Made by a program: the position numbers and the translations under genes
Source of the DNA: Lewinellaceae bacterium
GTDB lineage: Bacteria > Bacteroidota > Bacteroidia > Chitinophagales > Saprospiraceae
Length of the DNA stretch: 64,000 nucleotides
Reading direction: 5' to 3'
NCBI GenBank assembly: GCA_020636315.1
Contig: JACJYA010000001.1
Span: 434,001 to 498,000 of the forward strand
The notes under the pieces: generated by a model
Seen by the model: the letters and a program-made list of their open reading frames with translations, nothing else
Database searches by the model: none
What the model was told of the DNA's origin: nothing
In this document: positions 8,381 through 16,428 of the stretch, piece by piece
Layout: each line of letters opens with the position of its first letter
Position numbering within the stretch: position 1 is the stretch's first letter

Positions 8381-8402
8381 TGCAATAATAGAATTTATTG
8401 CA
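8381..8402. promoter_or_regulatory. inverted repeat in the arsR-arsC gap, possible operator
   Basis: TGCAATA (8381-8387) and TATTGCA (8396-8402), a perfect 7-bp inverted repeat with an 8-bp AT-rich spacer. It sits 39 bp before the arsC start and just after arsR. ArsR-type repressors bind inverted repeats of about this size, so an internal operator is plausible. No copy was seen before arsR. Confidence 0.4.
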
Positions 8403-8413
8403 CCAAAAAAACA

Positions 8414-8743
8414 TCAGCAGCAATCCTGATCATCAACTGGAGTGCTGAAAAAGGAACTCATCAAGCCTTGAACTTCCTCCCACCGCTCCCGGTTGATGCA
8501 GTAATTGACCCTTACTCCATCTATCTCGCCCTTGATCAGCCCCACTCCCTTGAGTTCCTTCAGATGTCGGGAAATAGTTGGTTGGGCCAGGGGTAATGCA
8601 TCCACGATCTCTCCCCCGATGCAGGCATTGACCCTGGACAGGTACTGCAGGATAGCGACCCGGGCGGGGTGGGAAAGTGCCCGGGCGATCTCTGCCAACT
8701 CAAGTTGCTGAGTAGAAAATCCTTCTTTTTTTGAAGTGCCCAT
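8414..8743 (-). CDS. arsR: ArsR-family metalloid-responsive repressor
   Basis: 109 residues with the winged helix-turn-helix of the ArsR/SmtB family: ALSHPARVAILQYLS (about 22-36), then recognition helix PLAQPTISRHLKELKGVGLI (51-70) and wing KGEIDGVRVNYCI. The classical ELCVCDL arsenite site of plasmid ArsR is absent. The cysteines are C41 (NACIGG), C82 and a C-terminal CC pair (C108-C109). Several ArsR proteins bind As(III) through such non-classical or C-terminal cysteines, so that is expected here. It starts 37 bp after the gamma-carbonic anhydrase gene on the same strand, leaving little space for an independent promoter, so some read-through is likely. Confidence 0.93.
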   Translation of the reverse strand: MGTSKKEGFSTQQLELAEIARALSHPARVAILQYLSRVNACIGGEIVDALPLAQPTISRHLKELKGVGLIKGEIDGVRVNYCINRERWEEVQGLMSSFFSTPVDDQDCC

Positions 8744-8780
8744 AATGAGATTGATCCAATTTTTTCTTGAAGCTCAGGCC

Positions 8781-9296
8781 TCAGTCCCTGAACCAGCCTG
8801 CATACATGATATAATTATTTGCGATACGTTCGATCGAATCCCTAAAAGCTTCAGCACTCAGAGCTTTGACCTTTTTTGCCGGCACCCCTGCATAAATATG
8901 GCCGGACTCCAGGTGGCTGTTTTCCAGCACAACAGCGCCGGCAGCGATGAGAACGTTCTCCTCCACTACCGCGTGGTCCATCACGATAGCTCCCATACCA
9001 ACCAGGACGTTATCTTTGAGCGTGCAGCCATGGACAATGGCCCGGTGCCCGATGGAAACGTTGTTGCCAATATTGACCGGAGCACGTTGATAGGTACAGT
9101 GTATAACGGCTCCGTCCTGCACATTGACCTTATTGCCCATTCGGATATAATGCACATCCCCTCGGACTACTGCCTGGAACCAGATGCTGCATTCATCACC
9201 CATGACGACGTCGCCCACGATCGTGGCGTTCTCCGCCAGGTAACAGTTTTTTCCAAATTGAGGCTCAATACCGTTTACTGCCTTTATAAGTGCCAT
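8781..9296 (-). CDS. gamma-carbonic anhydrase family hexapeptide-repeat protein
   Basis: 171 residues, a left-handed beta-helix of hexapeptide repeats (AENATIVGDVVMGD, APVNIGNNVSIGH, KDNVLVGMGAIVM). The three metal-ligand histidines of the gamma class are in place: H66 (VIHCTY), H84 and H89 (GHRAIVHGC). The protein resembles YrdA/PaaY-type proteins. Some family members are active zinc or iron carbonic anhydrases, others thioesterases or of unknown function, so activity cannot be read from sequence alone. It probably acts as a cytoplasmic trimer. Upstream, between it and nhaC, lies a 7-bp-period hairpin element (9311-9360). Confidence 0.88.
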   Translation of the reverse strand: MALIKAVNGIEPQFGKNCYLAENATIVGDVVMGDECSIWFQAVVRGDVHYIRMGNKVNVQDGAVIHCTYQRAPVNIGNNVSIGHRAIVHGCTLKDNVLVGMGAIVMDHAVVEENVLIAAGAVVLENSHLESGHIYAGVPAKKVKALSAEAFRDSIERIANNYIMYAGWFRD

Positions 9297-9310
9297 GTGG
9301 TTTTATTTTT

Positions 9311-9360
9311 GGTTGTTGGTTGCTGGTTTGCCAATAGCTAACGGCTAACCGCCAACTGCC
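9311..9360. repeat. facing 7-bp tandem-repeat arms (hairpin element)
   Basis: The left arm is three 7-bp units of GGTTGTT/GGTTGCT type (9311-9331). The right arm is GCTAACG, GCTAACC, GCCAACT (about 9336-9356). The right arm read in reverse complement (AGTTGGC, GGTTAGC, CGTTAGC) matches the left arm. It begins 2 bp after the nhaC stop. Same architecture as the 8-bp elements elsewhere in the window, with a different word. Confidence 0.6.
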
Positions 9361-9362
9361 TC

Positions 9363-10850
9363 CTACCCCATCAACCCGATGATCAAATATAATAACGCTG
9401 CGCCGGCCCCGGCGGTTAACGCATAGGGCAGTTGAGTCCGAACATGGTCAATATGGTCTGTTGCAGAGGCCATAGACGAAAGGATAGTAGTGTCACTTAT
9501 GGGCGAACAATGGTCGCCAAAGACCCCGCCGCCCAGAGCAGCGGCAATGGTGATATAAACATCCGCGCCCATATCTCTGGCCATGGGCACCGCGATGGAG
9601 ATCATAATGGCGAAGGTCCCCCAGGAAGTGCCGGTGGAAAACGCAATGAAGCAACTTACCAGAAAGACGATGAAAGGCACCATGCTGGGCGACAGCCAGG
9701 CCTTTGCCACATCGGCCACGTACTGGCCGGTCCCCATTTCTTTACAAACCGCTCCGATAGCAAAGGCCAGCATCATCAGCAGGGCCAATGGCATCATGCC
9801 CGAAATGCCTTTGAGTGTCAGGTCCACCATCTCTTTCATTTTCATAATGCCCTGCAGGCCATAGAATACCATCGCAAAAATGATGGATGTCAGCACCGCG
9901 ATCAGCACCGCTGTAGAGCCGGAGCCCTGGCCGATGGCAAAGAGCAGCAGCCGGAAGGTTGATGCATCCGGTTTTTGGGCCATCGCAGATTCCCAGCCGG
10001 TGGCGGCAAGCATGACGGGCATCATGAGCACCATGATCAGAATCGGTATGACCATGTTGTAAGCGCGCGGTGTGGCGCCCTCTATCGTCTGGACATCGGT
10101 CAGCTCATCGGAAATCATGGGTTGGGCATCGTCATTGAGCAATTTTCCGGTTTCCATGATCCGGCGTTCCGCTTTGGCCATTGGCCCGTAATCCTTTTTG
10201 AAGAAAATGATCAGAAGCACCATAAGCAATGCCAGAACCGGATAAAAATTGAATGCCACAGCGTGGAACAGGGTGGCAAAGGGGTCGGCAAAGCCCTCGG
10301 CAACCAGCAGGGACATGATGAAAGCCCCCCAGCCGTTGAAGGGAATGAGAATACTGGAAGGCGCCGAGCTGGAGTCGGCTATATAGGCCAGCTTCTCCCG
10401 GCTGATCTTCAACTGGTCGAACACCGGCCGGTAGAGCGCCCCTACGGTGAGCACCGAGATGCTGGATTCTACGAAGATCAGCAGGCCGGTCAGCCAGGCC
10501 AGTACCTGTATCACCGTGCGGTTGCTGCCGCTGCGCCGCTGCTCATAATGTTCCAGCACCCGGTTGACATGGCGGATGAAGCCCTCTACCCCGCCCGAAC
10601 GCTGTACGAAAATGATGAGTGCGCCTACCAGAGCGCAGAACATGATCGTCCGGGTATTGCCGGCGTCCTGAAAGACGTTGACCAGAGCCTGAATGGTATT
10701 GAAACTGCCCCGGATGGGGTTGAAACCATCTATGATGATCCACCCCAACCAGATGCCGAACAGGAGGGAAATATGAACCTGCTTGGTGCGAATGGCCAGC
10801 ACAATGGCTATGACGGGCGGCAGAAGCGACAGGAAACCGTAGGACTCCAT
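9363..10850 (-). CDS. NhaC-family Na+/H+ antiporter-like transporter
   Basis: 495 residues with about 11-12 hydrophobic segments, an inner-membrane secondary transporter. NhaC hallmarks: LLPPVIAIVLAIRTKQVHISLLFGIWLGW near the N-terminus, SSSAPSSILIPFNGWGAFI in the middle, FSTGTSWGTFAIMISIAVPMA and GGGVFGDHCSPISDTTILSSMASATDHIDHVRTQLPYAL near the C-terminus. Members exchange Na+ for H+, or malate/lactate in the MleN branch; the substrate cannot be chosen here. The gene lies 42 bp after the PBP4 gene on the same strand and could share its transcript. Confidence 0.9.
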   Translation of the reverse strand: MESYGFLSLLPPVIAIVLAIRTKQVHISLLFGIWLGWIIIDGFNPIRGSFNTIQALVNVFQDAGNTRTIMFCALVGALIIFVQRSGGVEGFIRHVNRVLEHYEQRRSGSNRTVIQVLAWLTGLLIFVESSISVLTVGALYRPVFDQLKISREKLAYIADSSSAPSSILIPFNGWGAFIMSLLVAEGFADPFATLFHAVAFNFYPVLALLMVLLIIFFKKDYGPMAKAERRIMETGKLLNDDAQPMISDELTDVQTIEGATPRAYNMVIPILIMVLMMPVMLAATGWESAMAQKPDASTFRLLLFAIGQGSGSTAVLIAVLTSIIFAMVFYGLQGIMKMKEMVDLTLKGISGMMPLALLMMLAFAIGAVCKEMGTGQYVADVAKAWLSPSMVPFIVFLVSCFIAFSTGTSWGTFAIMISIAVPMARDMGADVYITIAAALGGGVFGDHCSPISDTTILSSMASATDHIDHVRTQLPYALTAGAGAALLYLIIGLMG

Positions 10851-10892
10851 TGTTTTCGGGTAAATATACTCGACTCGGTGTGGTTTGCAAAA

Positions 10893-12218
10893 TCAAAAAT
10901 GATCCCGGACGTACCGCAGCACTTTTTCCATCTCCAGTTTCACCGGTTTGCTGCTTCCCAGATAGTTGTTGTTCATAAAGCTGAAAACATACACTTTACC
11001 GCTCCGGGCCAGCAAATAACCGCTCAGGCAGTGGCGGTTGCTTAGGGTGCCGGTCTTGGCATAAATATATGGTTGCTCCTCGCCGGCATAGTATTCCCTG
11101 ACAGTGCCCGACCGGCCCCCGGCGGGGAAGATGGAGAAAAGGCGCTCCCGGGGCAACTCCCGGTAAAGCAGCTCCAAAACGGCAACAATGGAGCGGGGCG
11201 TGAACAGGTTGTACCTGGACAAGCCGGAGCCATCCCGCCAGACGAGCGTGTCAGGCACCCGCTGAAACAGGCTGTCGATAGCATATTCGATGGCTATCTT
11301 ACTGTTTATACTGCCTGATATCTTCTCCGAACAGGCCAGCAGTAACTGCTCCGCCAAGAAATTATCACTATCCTGCATCAGTCGGCGGTAGAGCGTATCC
11401 GGAATGGGCGTACACCTGGTTTTTGCATCCTCTGGAGTTATATCCGTTAGGGCGGCAAGCCCTACGGGGCGCCCCAGGGTGTCGGACAGCAGGGCGGCAA
11501 CCGTCTGAGGAGAGCAATGAAACGGCACCTCCCGCGAGAAGGGCAGGCCGGTAAGGGCCCAGCTGTTGTATTCAAAAATGTTGGCGTGTTCCCTTCGCCG
11601 GATAACAGGCCGGTGGTTTTCCATAAGTGGATTGAAGGCGATCTGGTTCTGGAAACGGGCAGGAAGCGCCCTGAAACCCTCGGCCAGGCTATCGCGCTCG
11701 AATAGCGCCATATTGCCGTAAATGGGAAAAGGAGATCGCTCCGCCTGGTAGTAGCTGTTGTAATCATCCCAGGCCCAGCCGGGGCCGAAGCGCTCCTCCT
11801 GAAAGTTGTGAGGGGAGAAGAACAATTTTCCGGGGTTGTCCCTGAGCCATTTCAGCAGGCTGCTGTCCTGGGGCAGAGCAGGATGCAGGAACAGAGGGTT
11901 GCCCGTCCCCCAGAAAATGACGGAATCGCCTTTTTCGATATAGCGCAAAGCAGGAATGGAATCACCCAGAACTTTCAGCGCGGTATAAAAAGTGAATATC
12001 TTGGTGTTAGAGGCCGGCGTGTAGTATTTGTCGGCATCTTTTTGAAAAACCATGGCCCTGTTCTCCGGGTCGTAGAGCGCAAAGCCGGTAAATATCCTCG
12101 GGAAAAGATCAGAATCATTGAACAGGCCTTCAAGCCCGGCCAGCTTCTTTTCACTCCCTTTCTGAGCCGAAGCCCCCAGGCTCAGGAATAAAAATATGAT
12201 CAGTAGTTTAAACCGCAT
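10893..12218 (-). CDS. dacB: D-alanyl-D-alanine carboxypeptidase/endopeptidase, PBP4 (peptidase S13)
   Basis: 441 residues with a signal peptide (MRFKLLIIFLFLSLGASAQ). The penicillin-binding motifs are in order: Ser70-x-x-Lys73 in TPASNTK, SGLSRYN as the SxN motif, and KTG in YAKTGTLSN. S13 enzymes remove the terminal D-Ala from murein stem peptides and cleave DD-crosslinks in the periplasm. A second S13 gene lies at 61664; this one is more divergent. It is divergently placed (75 bp) from the GH3-C/beta-lactamase fusion at 12294. Confidence 0.9.
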   Translation of the reverse strand: MRFKLLIIFLFLSLGASAQKGSEKKLAGLEGLFNDSDLFPRIFTGFALYDPENRAMVFQKDADKYYTPASNTKIFTFYTALKVLGDSIPALRYIEKGDSVIFWGTGNPLFLHPALPQDSSLLKWLRDNPGKLFFSPHNFQEERFGPGWAWDDYNSYYQAERSPFPIYGNMALFERDSLAEGFRALPARFQNQIAFNPLMENHRPVIRRREHANIFEYNSWALTGLPFSREVPFHCSPQTVAALLSDTLGRPVGLAALTDITPEDAKTRCTPIPDTLYRRLMQDSDNFLAEQLLLACSEKISGSINSKIAIEYAIDSLFQRVPDTLVWRDGSGLSRYNLFTPRSIVAVLELLYRELPRERLFSIFPAGGRSGTVREYYAGEEQPYIYAKTGTLSNRHCLSGYLLARSGKVYVFSFMNNNYLGSSKPVKLEMEKVLRYVRDHF

Positions 12219-12293
12219 AGGTGGAATGATTTTCGGATATTTGTTGCCTCAATAGTGAATTAGGGTTACTCAGGACACGAAAATATACGATAT

Positions 12294-14291
12294 ATGTTGG
12301 CACATGAAGAAGGAAAGTCGGTTATAAATAGCCTGAAGTATTTCTGTGGGGCCTTGCAAAAAGTCAATAGCAAGTTTTGGCTGCCGAAGCACACTCTATT
12401 CCTGTTCGCCATCCTTCTGGCAGGCTTCGGCCATGCTGAAGCCCAGCCCGGCCAGCCGGAAGATGGCGCCGAGGCTTTCAAACAAGCGGTGCAGTCCGTC
12501 ATTCTGTTGCGAAATGAGGAGGGGCTCATCCCACTTAATGGGCTGGACACCCTTCGGCCGGCCTACCTTGGGGTCGGGCGGCCTTACTCGGACAGCTTTC
12601 TGTCCACCATTCGTCGATATATGCCCGTCGAACAAATCAATCTTCCCTTCGCCCAGGGGTTGGAAGAAGCGGAAGCCTGGCTGAGAAAAACAGGCCAGAA
12701 TTACAATCTGCTGATCGTAGAAGTTACCGATTATACGCTTTCCGGAGAACTGCCGGACTCCTTTCTGCACAAACCCTTGCTGGAGGCTATTGCAAAGAGT
12801 GAGCGGGCCATTGTCGTCATTCACGGAGAAGGGGCCATTTTCAAGGCGGTACCCGCCCTGGCGCAGGCCCGCACCCTGATCGCCGCTCCTCACCACCTGG
12901 AATATGCCTCAGCCGTTTCCGCCCAGATTATCTTTGGCGGGCTGGGCGCGAAAGGGCGACTGGCAGGCTCTCTGCCCGGCACCGGTTTTAGCCGGGGCGA
13001 CGGGCTGGACAGCGAAGGAGGGCTGCGGCTGAGCTATACCCCTCCCGGCTACGCCGGGATGGATGCGCAACTGCTGGAAGACAGCATCAAAGCGATAGTG
13101 GAAGAGGGTATTCGCAAGGGCGCCTTTCCCGGAGCCCAGGTGCTCGTTGCCAAGGATGGGAATGTCGTCTATCACAAAGCTTTCGGCTACCACACCTACG
13201 ACAGCCTTCAGGCCGTGGCCACTACCGACATTTACGACCTGGCCTCCGTGACCAAGGTCTCTTCGGCACTCGCAGCTCTGATGCGCCTGCATGGGCAGGG
13301 AAAATTCGACCTGGACGCTCCGCTGGAGCGCTACTTCACCGCCTTCCGATCCTCCAATAAAAACCAGATTTCCTACCGTTCGATGCTGGCGCATAATGCG
13401 CGCCTGAGGCCCTGGATACCCTACTGGAAAGGCACCCTGCGCGGCAATGCCCGCTACCCCTGGCGCAAACGCTGGGATGATAGCCGCATCAATGACTACC
13501 GCTTCCGTTGGTGTACGTTCAAAACCGACTCTTCCAGGCGTTACCCAATATATGTTACGGACAGCCTGTGGCTTCACCGCAATTACAAGAAGAAGATATA
13601 CAAGGCTATAAGAAAATCTCCGCTAAATAAAGAGCCCGGATACGTATATTCCGGCCTGTTGTTCTACCTACTCCCAGAGATCGTGGAAAATCTTACCGGT
13701 GAAGATTACGAGCGCTACCTGAAGGAAACCTTTTACCATCCGCTCGGCGCCTATACCATCACCTACAACCCTCTGCGGTTCTTTCCCCTGCAAAGGATCG
13801 TTCCCACCGAGAGAGATACTTTCTTCCGGATGGTGCAGATTCACGGCAGAGTGCACGATGAAGGGGCTGCCATGATGGCGGGAGTCTCCTCCAATGCGGG
13901 CCTGTTCGCTTCGGCCAACGACCTGGCCAAGCTGATGTCGATGTACCTGAACTACGGTTCCTACGGCGGAGAGCAATTCATTGCCGAAAGCACCGTCAGG
14001 GAATTCGCCCGCTGCCAGTATTGCGAGGAAGGCAACCGCCGCGGACTTGGCTTCGATAAACCGATGATCGAATACGACCCCGAAAAAAGTTCGGTGGCCG
14101 AGGCGGCCAGCCCCGACAGCTTCGGCCATTCCGGCTATACCGGCACCTTCACCTGGGCCGACCCGGAGAATGGGCTATTGTACGTCTTCATGTCCAACCG
14201 GGTATATCCTACCCGCAACAACCCGAAGATATACGAACTGAATATCCGGCCGAGGATTCATAAGGTGCTCTATGAAGCCATTCGGGAGTAG
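12294..14291 (+). CDS. secreted fusion: GH3 C-terminal-like domain plus class C beta-lactamase-like serine hydrolase
   Basis: 665 residues. A signal segment at about 33-50 (LFLFAILLAGFGHAEAQ) is preceded by an unusually long n-region, so the true start may be later, for example the TTG at 12354. Residues about 60-250 resemble the C-terminal alpha/beta domain of GH3 enzymes (SVILLRNEEGLIPLNGLDT, VVIHGEGAIF, FGGLGAKGRLAGSLP). From about 265 the beta-lactamase/PBP-like domain has SVTKVSSALAALM (SxxK), EPGYVYSGLLFYLL as the YxN-like part and HSGYTGT near the end. Bacteroidota commonly carry proteins of about 1000 residues that fuse a complete GH3 N-acetylglucosaminidase to this hydrolase. Here the GH3 TIM-barrel, which bears the catalytic residues, is missing. 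Glycosidase activity is therefore unlikely; peptidase or amidase-like activity remains possible. Confidence 0.8.
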   Translation: MLAHEEGKSVINSLKYFCGALQKVNSKFWLPKHTLFLFAILLAGFGHAEAQPGQPEDGAEAFKQAVQSVILLRNEEGLIPLNGLDTLRPAYLGVGRPYSDSFLSTIRRYMPVEQINLPFAQGLEEAEAWLRKTGQNYNLLIVEVTDYTLSGELPDSFLHKPLLEAIAKSERAIVVIHGEGAIFKAVPALAQARTLIAAPHHLEYASAVSAQIIFGGLGAKGRLAGSLPGTGFSRGDGLDSEGGLRLSYTPPGYAGMDAQLLEDSIKAIVEEGIRKGAFPGAQVLVAKDGNVVYHKAFGYHTYDSLQAVATTDIYDLASVTKVSSALAALMRLHGQGKFDLDAPLERYFTAFRSSNKNQISYRSMLAHNARLRPWIPYWKGTLRGNARYPWRKRWDDSRINDYRFRWCTFKTDSSRRYPIYVTDSLWLHRNYKKKIYKAIRKSPLNKEPGYVYSGLLFYLLPEIVENLTGEDYERYLKETFYHPLGAYTITYNPLRFFPLQRIVPTERDTFFRMVQIHGRVHDEGAAMMAGVSSNAGLFASANDLAKLMSMYLNYGSYGGEQFIAESTVREFARCQYCEEGNRRGLGFDKPMIEYDPEKSSVAEAASPDSFGHSGYTGTFTWADPENGLLYVFMSNRVYPTRNNPKIYELNIRPRIHKVLYEAIRE

Positions 14292-14439
14292 GTTGGTGAG
14301 CGATGTTTGATCTATGGCTTTTGATGGGGGATTTGCGGGGAGCCTGGAGGCCTGCGCTCCATGCCATCCGGAATTTTTAGTTTCAAAGAAGTATTATAAG
14401 GAATCGCAATTGAGCTTTGCCGGTGTAAAAACAAAGAAT

Positions 14440-15249
14440 ATGCAAACCAAGAATCAAGATCCAGAGGCACTGAGCTTCATGTGGGAGCATCTCACCTGGC
14501 CGGAGATTGAAGAACGGCTCAAGCACATCGATATGGCGATCCTTCCCTGTGGGGCCATCGAACAACACGGGCCACACCTGCCCGTTGACATTGACTATTT
14601 TGATGCCAGCTATCTGGCCGTCGAAGTGGCCAAGGCCTGTACGGACCCCAAACCTTTCGTACTGCCTGCAGTCCCTTTTGGCGTTTCTTACCATCATCAG
14701 GACTTCAAGGGCACCCTCAGCGTAACCAACGAGGCTCTGTCCCGTTTTGTCTATGATATCGGTATGAGCCTGGCGCACAATGGCATCCGAAAACTGCTGA
14801 TCCTCAACGGCCATGGCGACAACGCTCCCACCCTGAACTTTGCGGCCCAGATGATCAACCGCGACGCCCATATCTTCGTATGTGTAGATACCGGAGAAAC
14901 CAGCGACGAGGATCTCTATCACCTCGCGGAAACTCCCAATGACATCCACGCCGGCGAAATCGAGACCAGCACCACGCTTGCCATCCGCCCGGAAATGGTC
15001 AAAATGGAAAAGGCAGTGGATGAGATCCCAAAATTCGGCAGCCAATATCTGGATTTCACCTCCGCTCACGGCCTGCCGTGGTACGTGCGCACCCATAAGA
15101 TCTCCAAAAGTGGTGTAATCGGCGCTCCCAGCCGCGCCAGCGCCCGGAAAGGACAACAGATGTGGGATATCATGGTGGACCATCTGGTGAAATTTACGGA
15201 GGACATAAAAAGCAGTAAATTGGAAGACCTGCACCAACGCAGGTATTAG
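14440..15249 (+). CDS. creatininase-family amidohydrolase
   Basis: 269 residues from ATG 14440; the frame extends upstream to 14314 without family features. Creatininase-fold enzymes are metal-dependent amidohydrolases. The ligand motifs are visible: AIEQHGPHLPVDIDYFDA (Glu, His, Asp), NGHGDN and AGEIETS. Family members act on creatinine, on FAPy intermediates, or on peptides (MftE in mycofactocin maturation), so the substrate is not assigned. The next gene, a dipeptide epimerase, starts 20 bp later, so the two form an operon. This suggests a cyclic or N-blocked amino acid or peptide substrate, which is inference from context. Confidence 0.85.
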   Translation: MQTKNQDPEALSFMWEHLTWPEIEERLKHIDMAILPCGAIEQHGPHLPVDIDYFDASYLAVEVAKACTDPKPFVLPAVPFGVSYHHQDFKGTLSVTNEALSRFVYDIGMSLAHNGIRKLLILNGHGDNAPTLNFAAQMINRDAHIFVCVDTGETSDEDLYHLAETPNDIHAGEIETSTTLAIRPEMVKMEKAVDEIPKFGSQYLDFTSAHGLPWYVRTHKISKSGVIGAPSRASARKGQQMWDIMVDHLVKFTEDIKSSKLEDLHQRRY

Positions 15250-15269
15250 CAGCCGACAGAAACAATATC

Positions 15270-16331
15270 ATGAAAATAGTACAATTAGAATGCTGGGCGC
15301 ATCACATGCAGCTGTCCGAGCCCTACAAGATCGCCTACGAAACCATTGATACGGCGCCCAATGTGTTCCTGAAAGCAACCACGGAAAACGGCCTCACCGG
15401 CTGGGGCTGCGCTGCTCCTGACCTCGAAGTTACCGGAGAGACTGCCGAGATGGTCGTCCGTACCTATAACGACACCATCGAACCCTTCCTTCGCGGGCAG
15501 GACCCTTTTCGCTATGCCTTGTTGCTACAGGAACTCAGGAATTTCATTCCTCAGGCCCATTCTGCACTCGCCATGGTTGACATGCTGCTTTACGACCTGA
15601 TGGCCCAAAAGGCCGGCGAGCCACTCTACAAGCTGCTGGGCGGCTTCCGCACAAGCATCCCAACCAGCATCACCATTGGCATCCTCCCGGTACGGGATAC
15701 GGTAGAGCGGGCAGCACACTTTATTGGAAAAGGATTTCAGATATTAAAGCTCAAGGGAGGGGCCGAACTGGAGGAAGACGTGGAAAAGGTGATGAAGGTC
15801 CGGGAAAAAGTCGGGAAGGATATCGAGATCCGCTTTGATGCCAATCAGGGTTACTCCGTTCAGGAGGCCATCGAATTCATTCAGCGGACGGAAGCCGCCC
15901 GGGTGGAATTGCTGGAACAGCCTACCAACCGGCACAATGAAGAATTCCTGAAAGAAGTATCTGCCAACGTTCCTATACCCATCATGGCCGATGAAAGCCT
16001 GATGACCCTCAAAGATGTTTTCCATCTCACGCGCCACGGCTGCATCGATATGATCAACATCAAACTCATGAAGGTGGGAGGCATTACGGAAGCGCTCCAC
16101 ATCAATTCGGTGGCCAAAGCCGACAACGTGGAAGCGATGGTCGGTTGTATGGACGAATCGGCCCTGGGCATTGCCGCCGGCCTCCACTTCGCTCTGGCAC
16201 GCCCCAATATCATGTACGCTGACCTCGACGGCCACCTCGACCTCGTCGATGACCCCTTTGTAGGCATGGTCCGGCTGGAGGAAGGAGTGCTGTATCCAAT
16301 GGAGGGCCCGGGACTGGGAGTAAAGGGGTGA
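15270..16331 (+). CDS. dipeptide epimerase, enolase superfamily (first copy)
   Basis: 353 residues. Muconate-lactonising/AE-epimerase subgroup of the enolase superfamily: N-terminal capping domain (1-120) and TIM barrel. Acid/base lysines are in K160-L-K162 and K265/K268 (IKLMKVGG). Mg2+ ligands are D190 (DANQGY), E216 (LEQP) and D241 (ADES). At the end of barrel strand eight sits D318-L-D320, the DxD signature that distinguishes dipeptide epimerases from other members by holding the substrate amino group. The reaction inverts the second residue of a dipeptide such as L-Ala-D/L-Glu. Its pairing with the creatininase-family gene is unusual, and its loops differ clearly from the paralogue at 18751, suggesting different dipeptide preference. 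Confidence 0.85.
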   Translation: MKIVQLECWAHHMQLSEPYKIAYETIDTAPNVFLKATTENGLTGWGCAAPDLEVTGETAEMVVRTYNDTIEPFLRGQDPFRYALLLQELRNFIPQAHSALAMVDMLLYDLMAQKAGEPLYKLLGGFRTSIPTSITIGILPVRDTVERAAHFIGKGFQILKLKGGAELEEDVEKVMKVREKVGKDIEIRFDANQGYSVQEAIEFIQRTEAARVELLEQPTNRHNEEFLKEVSANVPIPIMADESLMTLKDVFHLTRHGCIDMINIKLMKVGGITEALHINSVAKADNVEAMVGCMDESALGIAAGLHFALARPNIMYADLDGHLDLVDDPFVGMVRLEEGVLYPMEGPGLGVKG

Positions 16332-16428
16332 ATTGCTGTATTGTCGATTGTTTTTGTCCACCTACCTATAGCCCCAATCTAATGCATAGTAGCTATTTCC
16401 ACGTGTTTTGCTATTGGCGCCCAAGTAC

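Noticed and set aside
9975..11045. 356-codon plus-strand frame across nhaC and dacB
   Set aside because: Runs through two well-supported genes on the opposite strand; composition is low in hydrophobic cores and matches no family.
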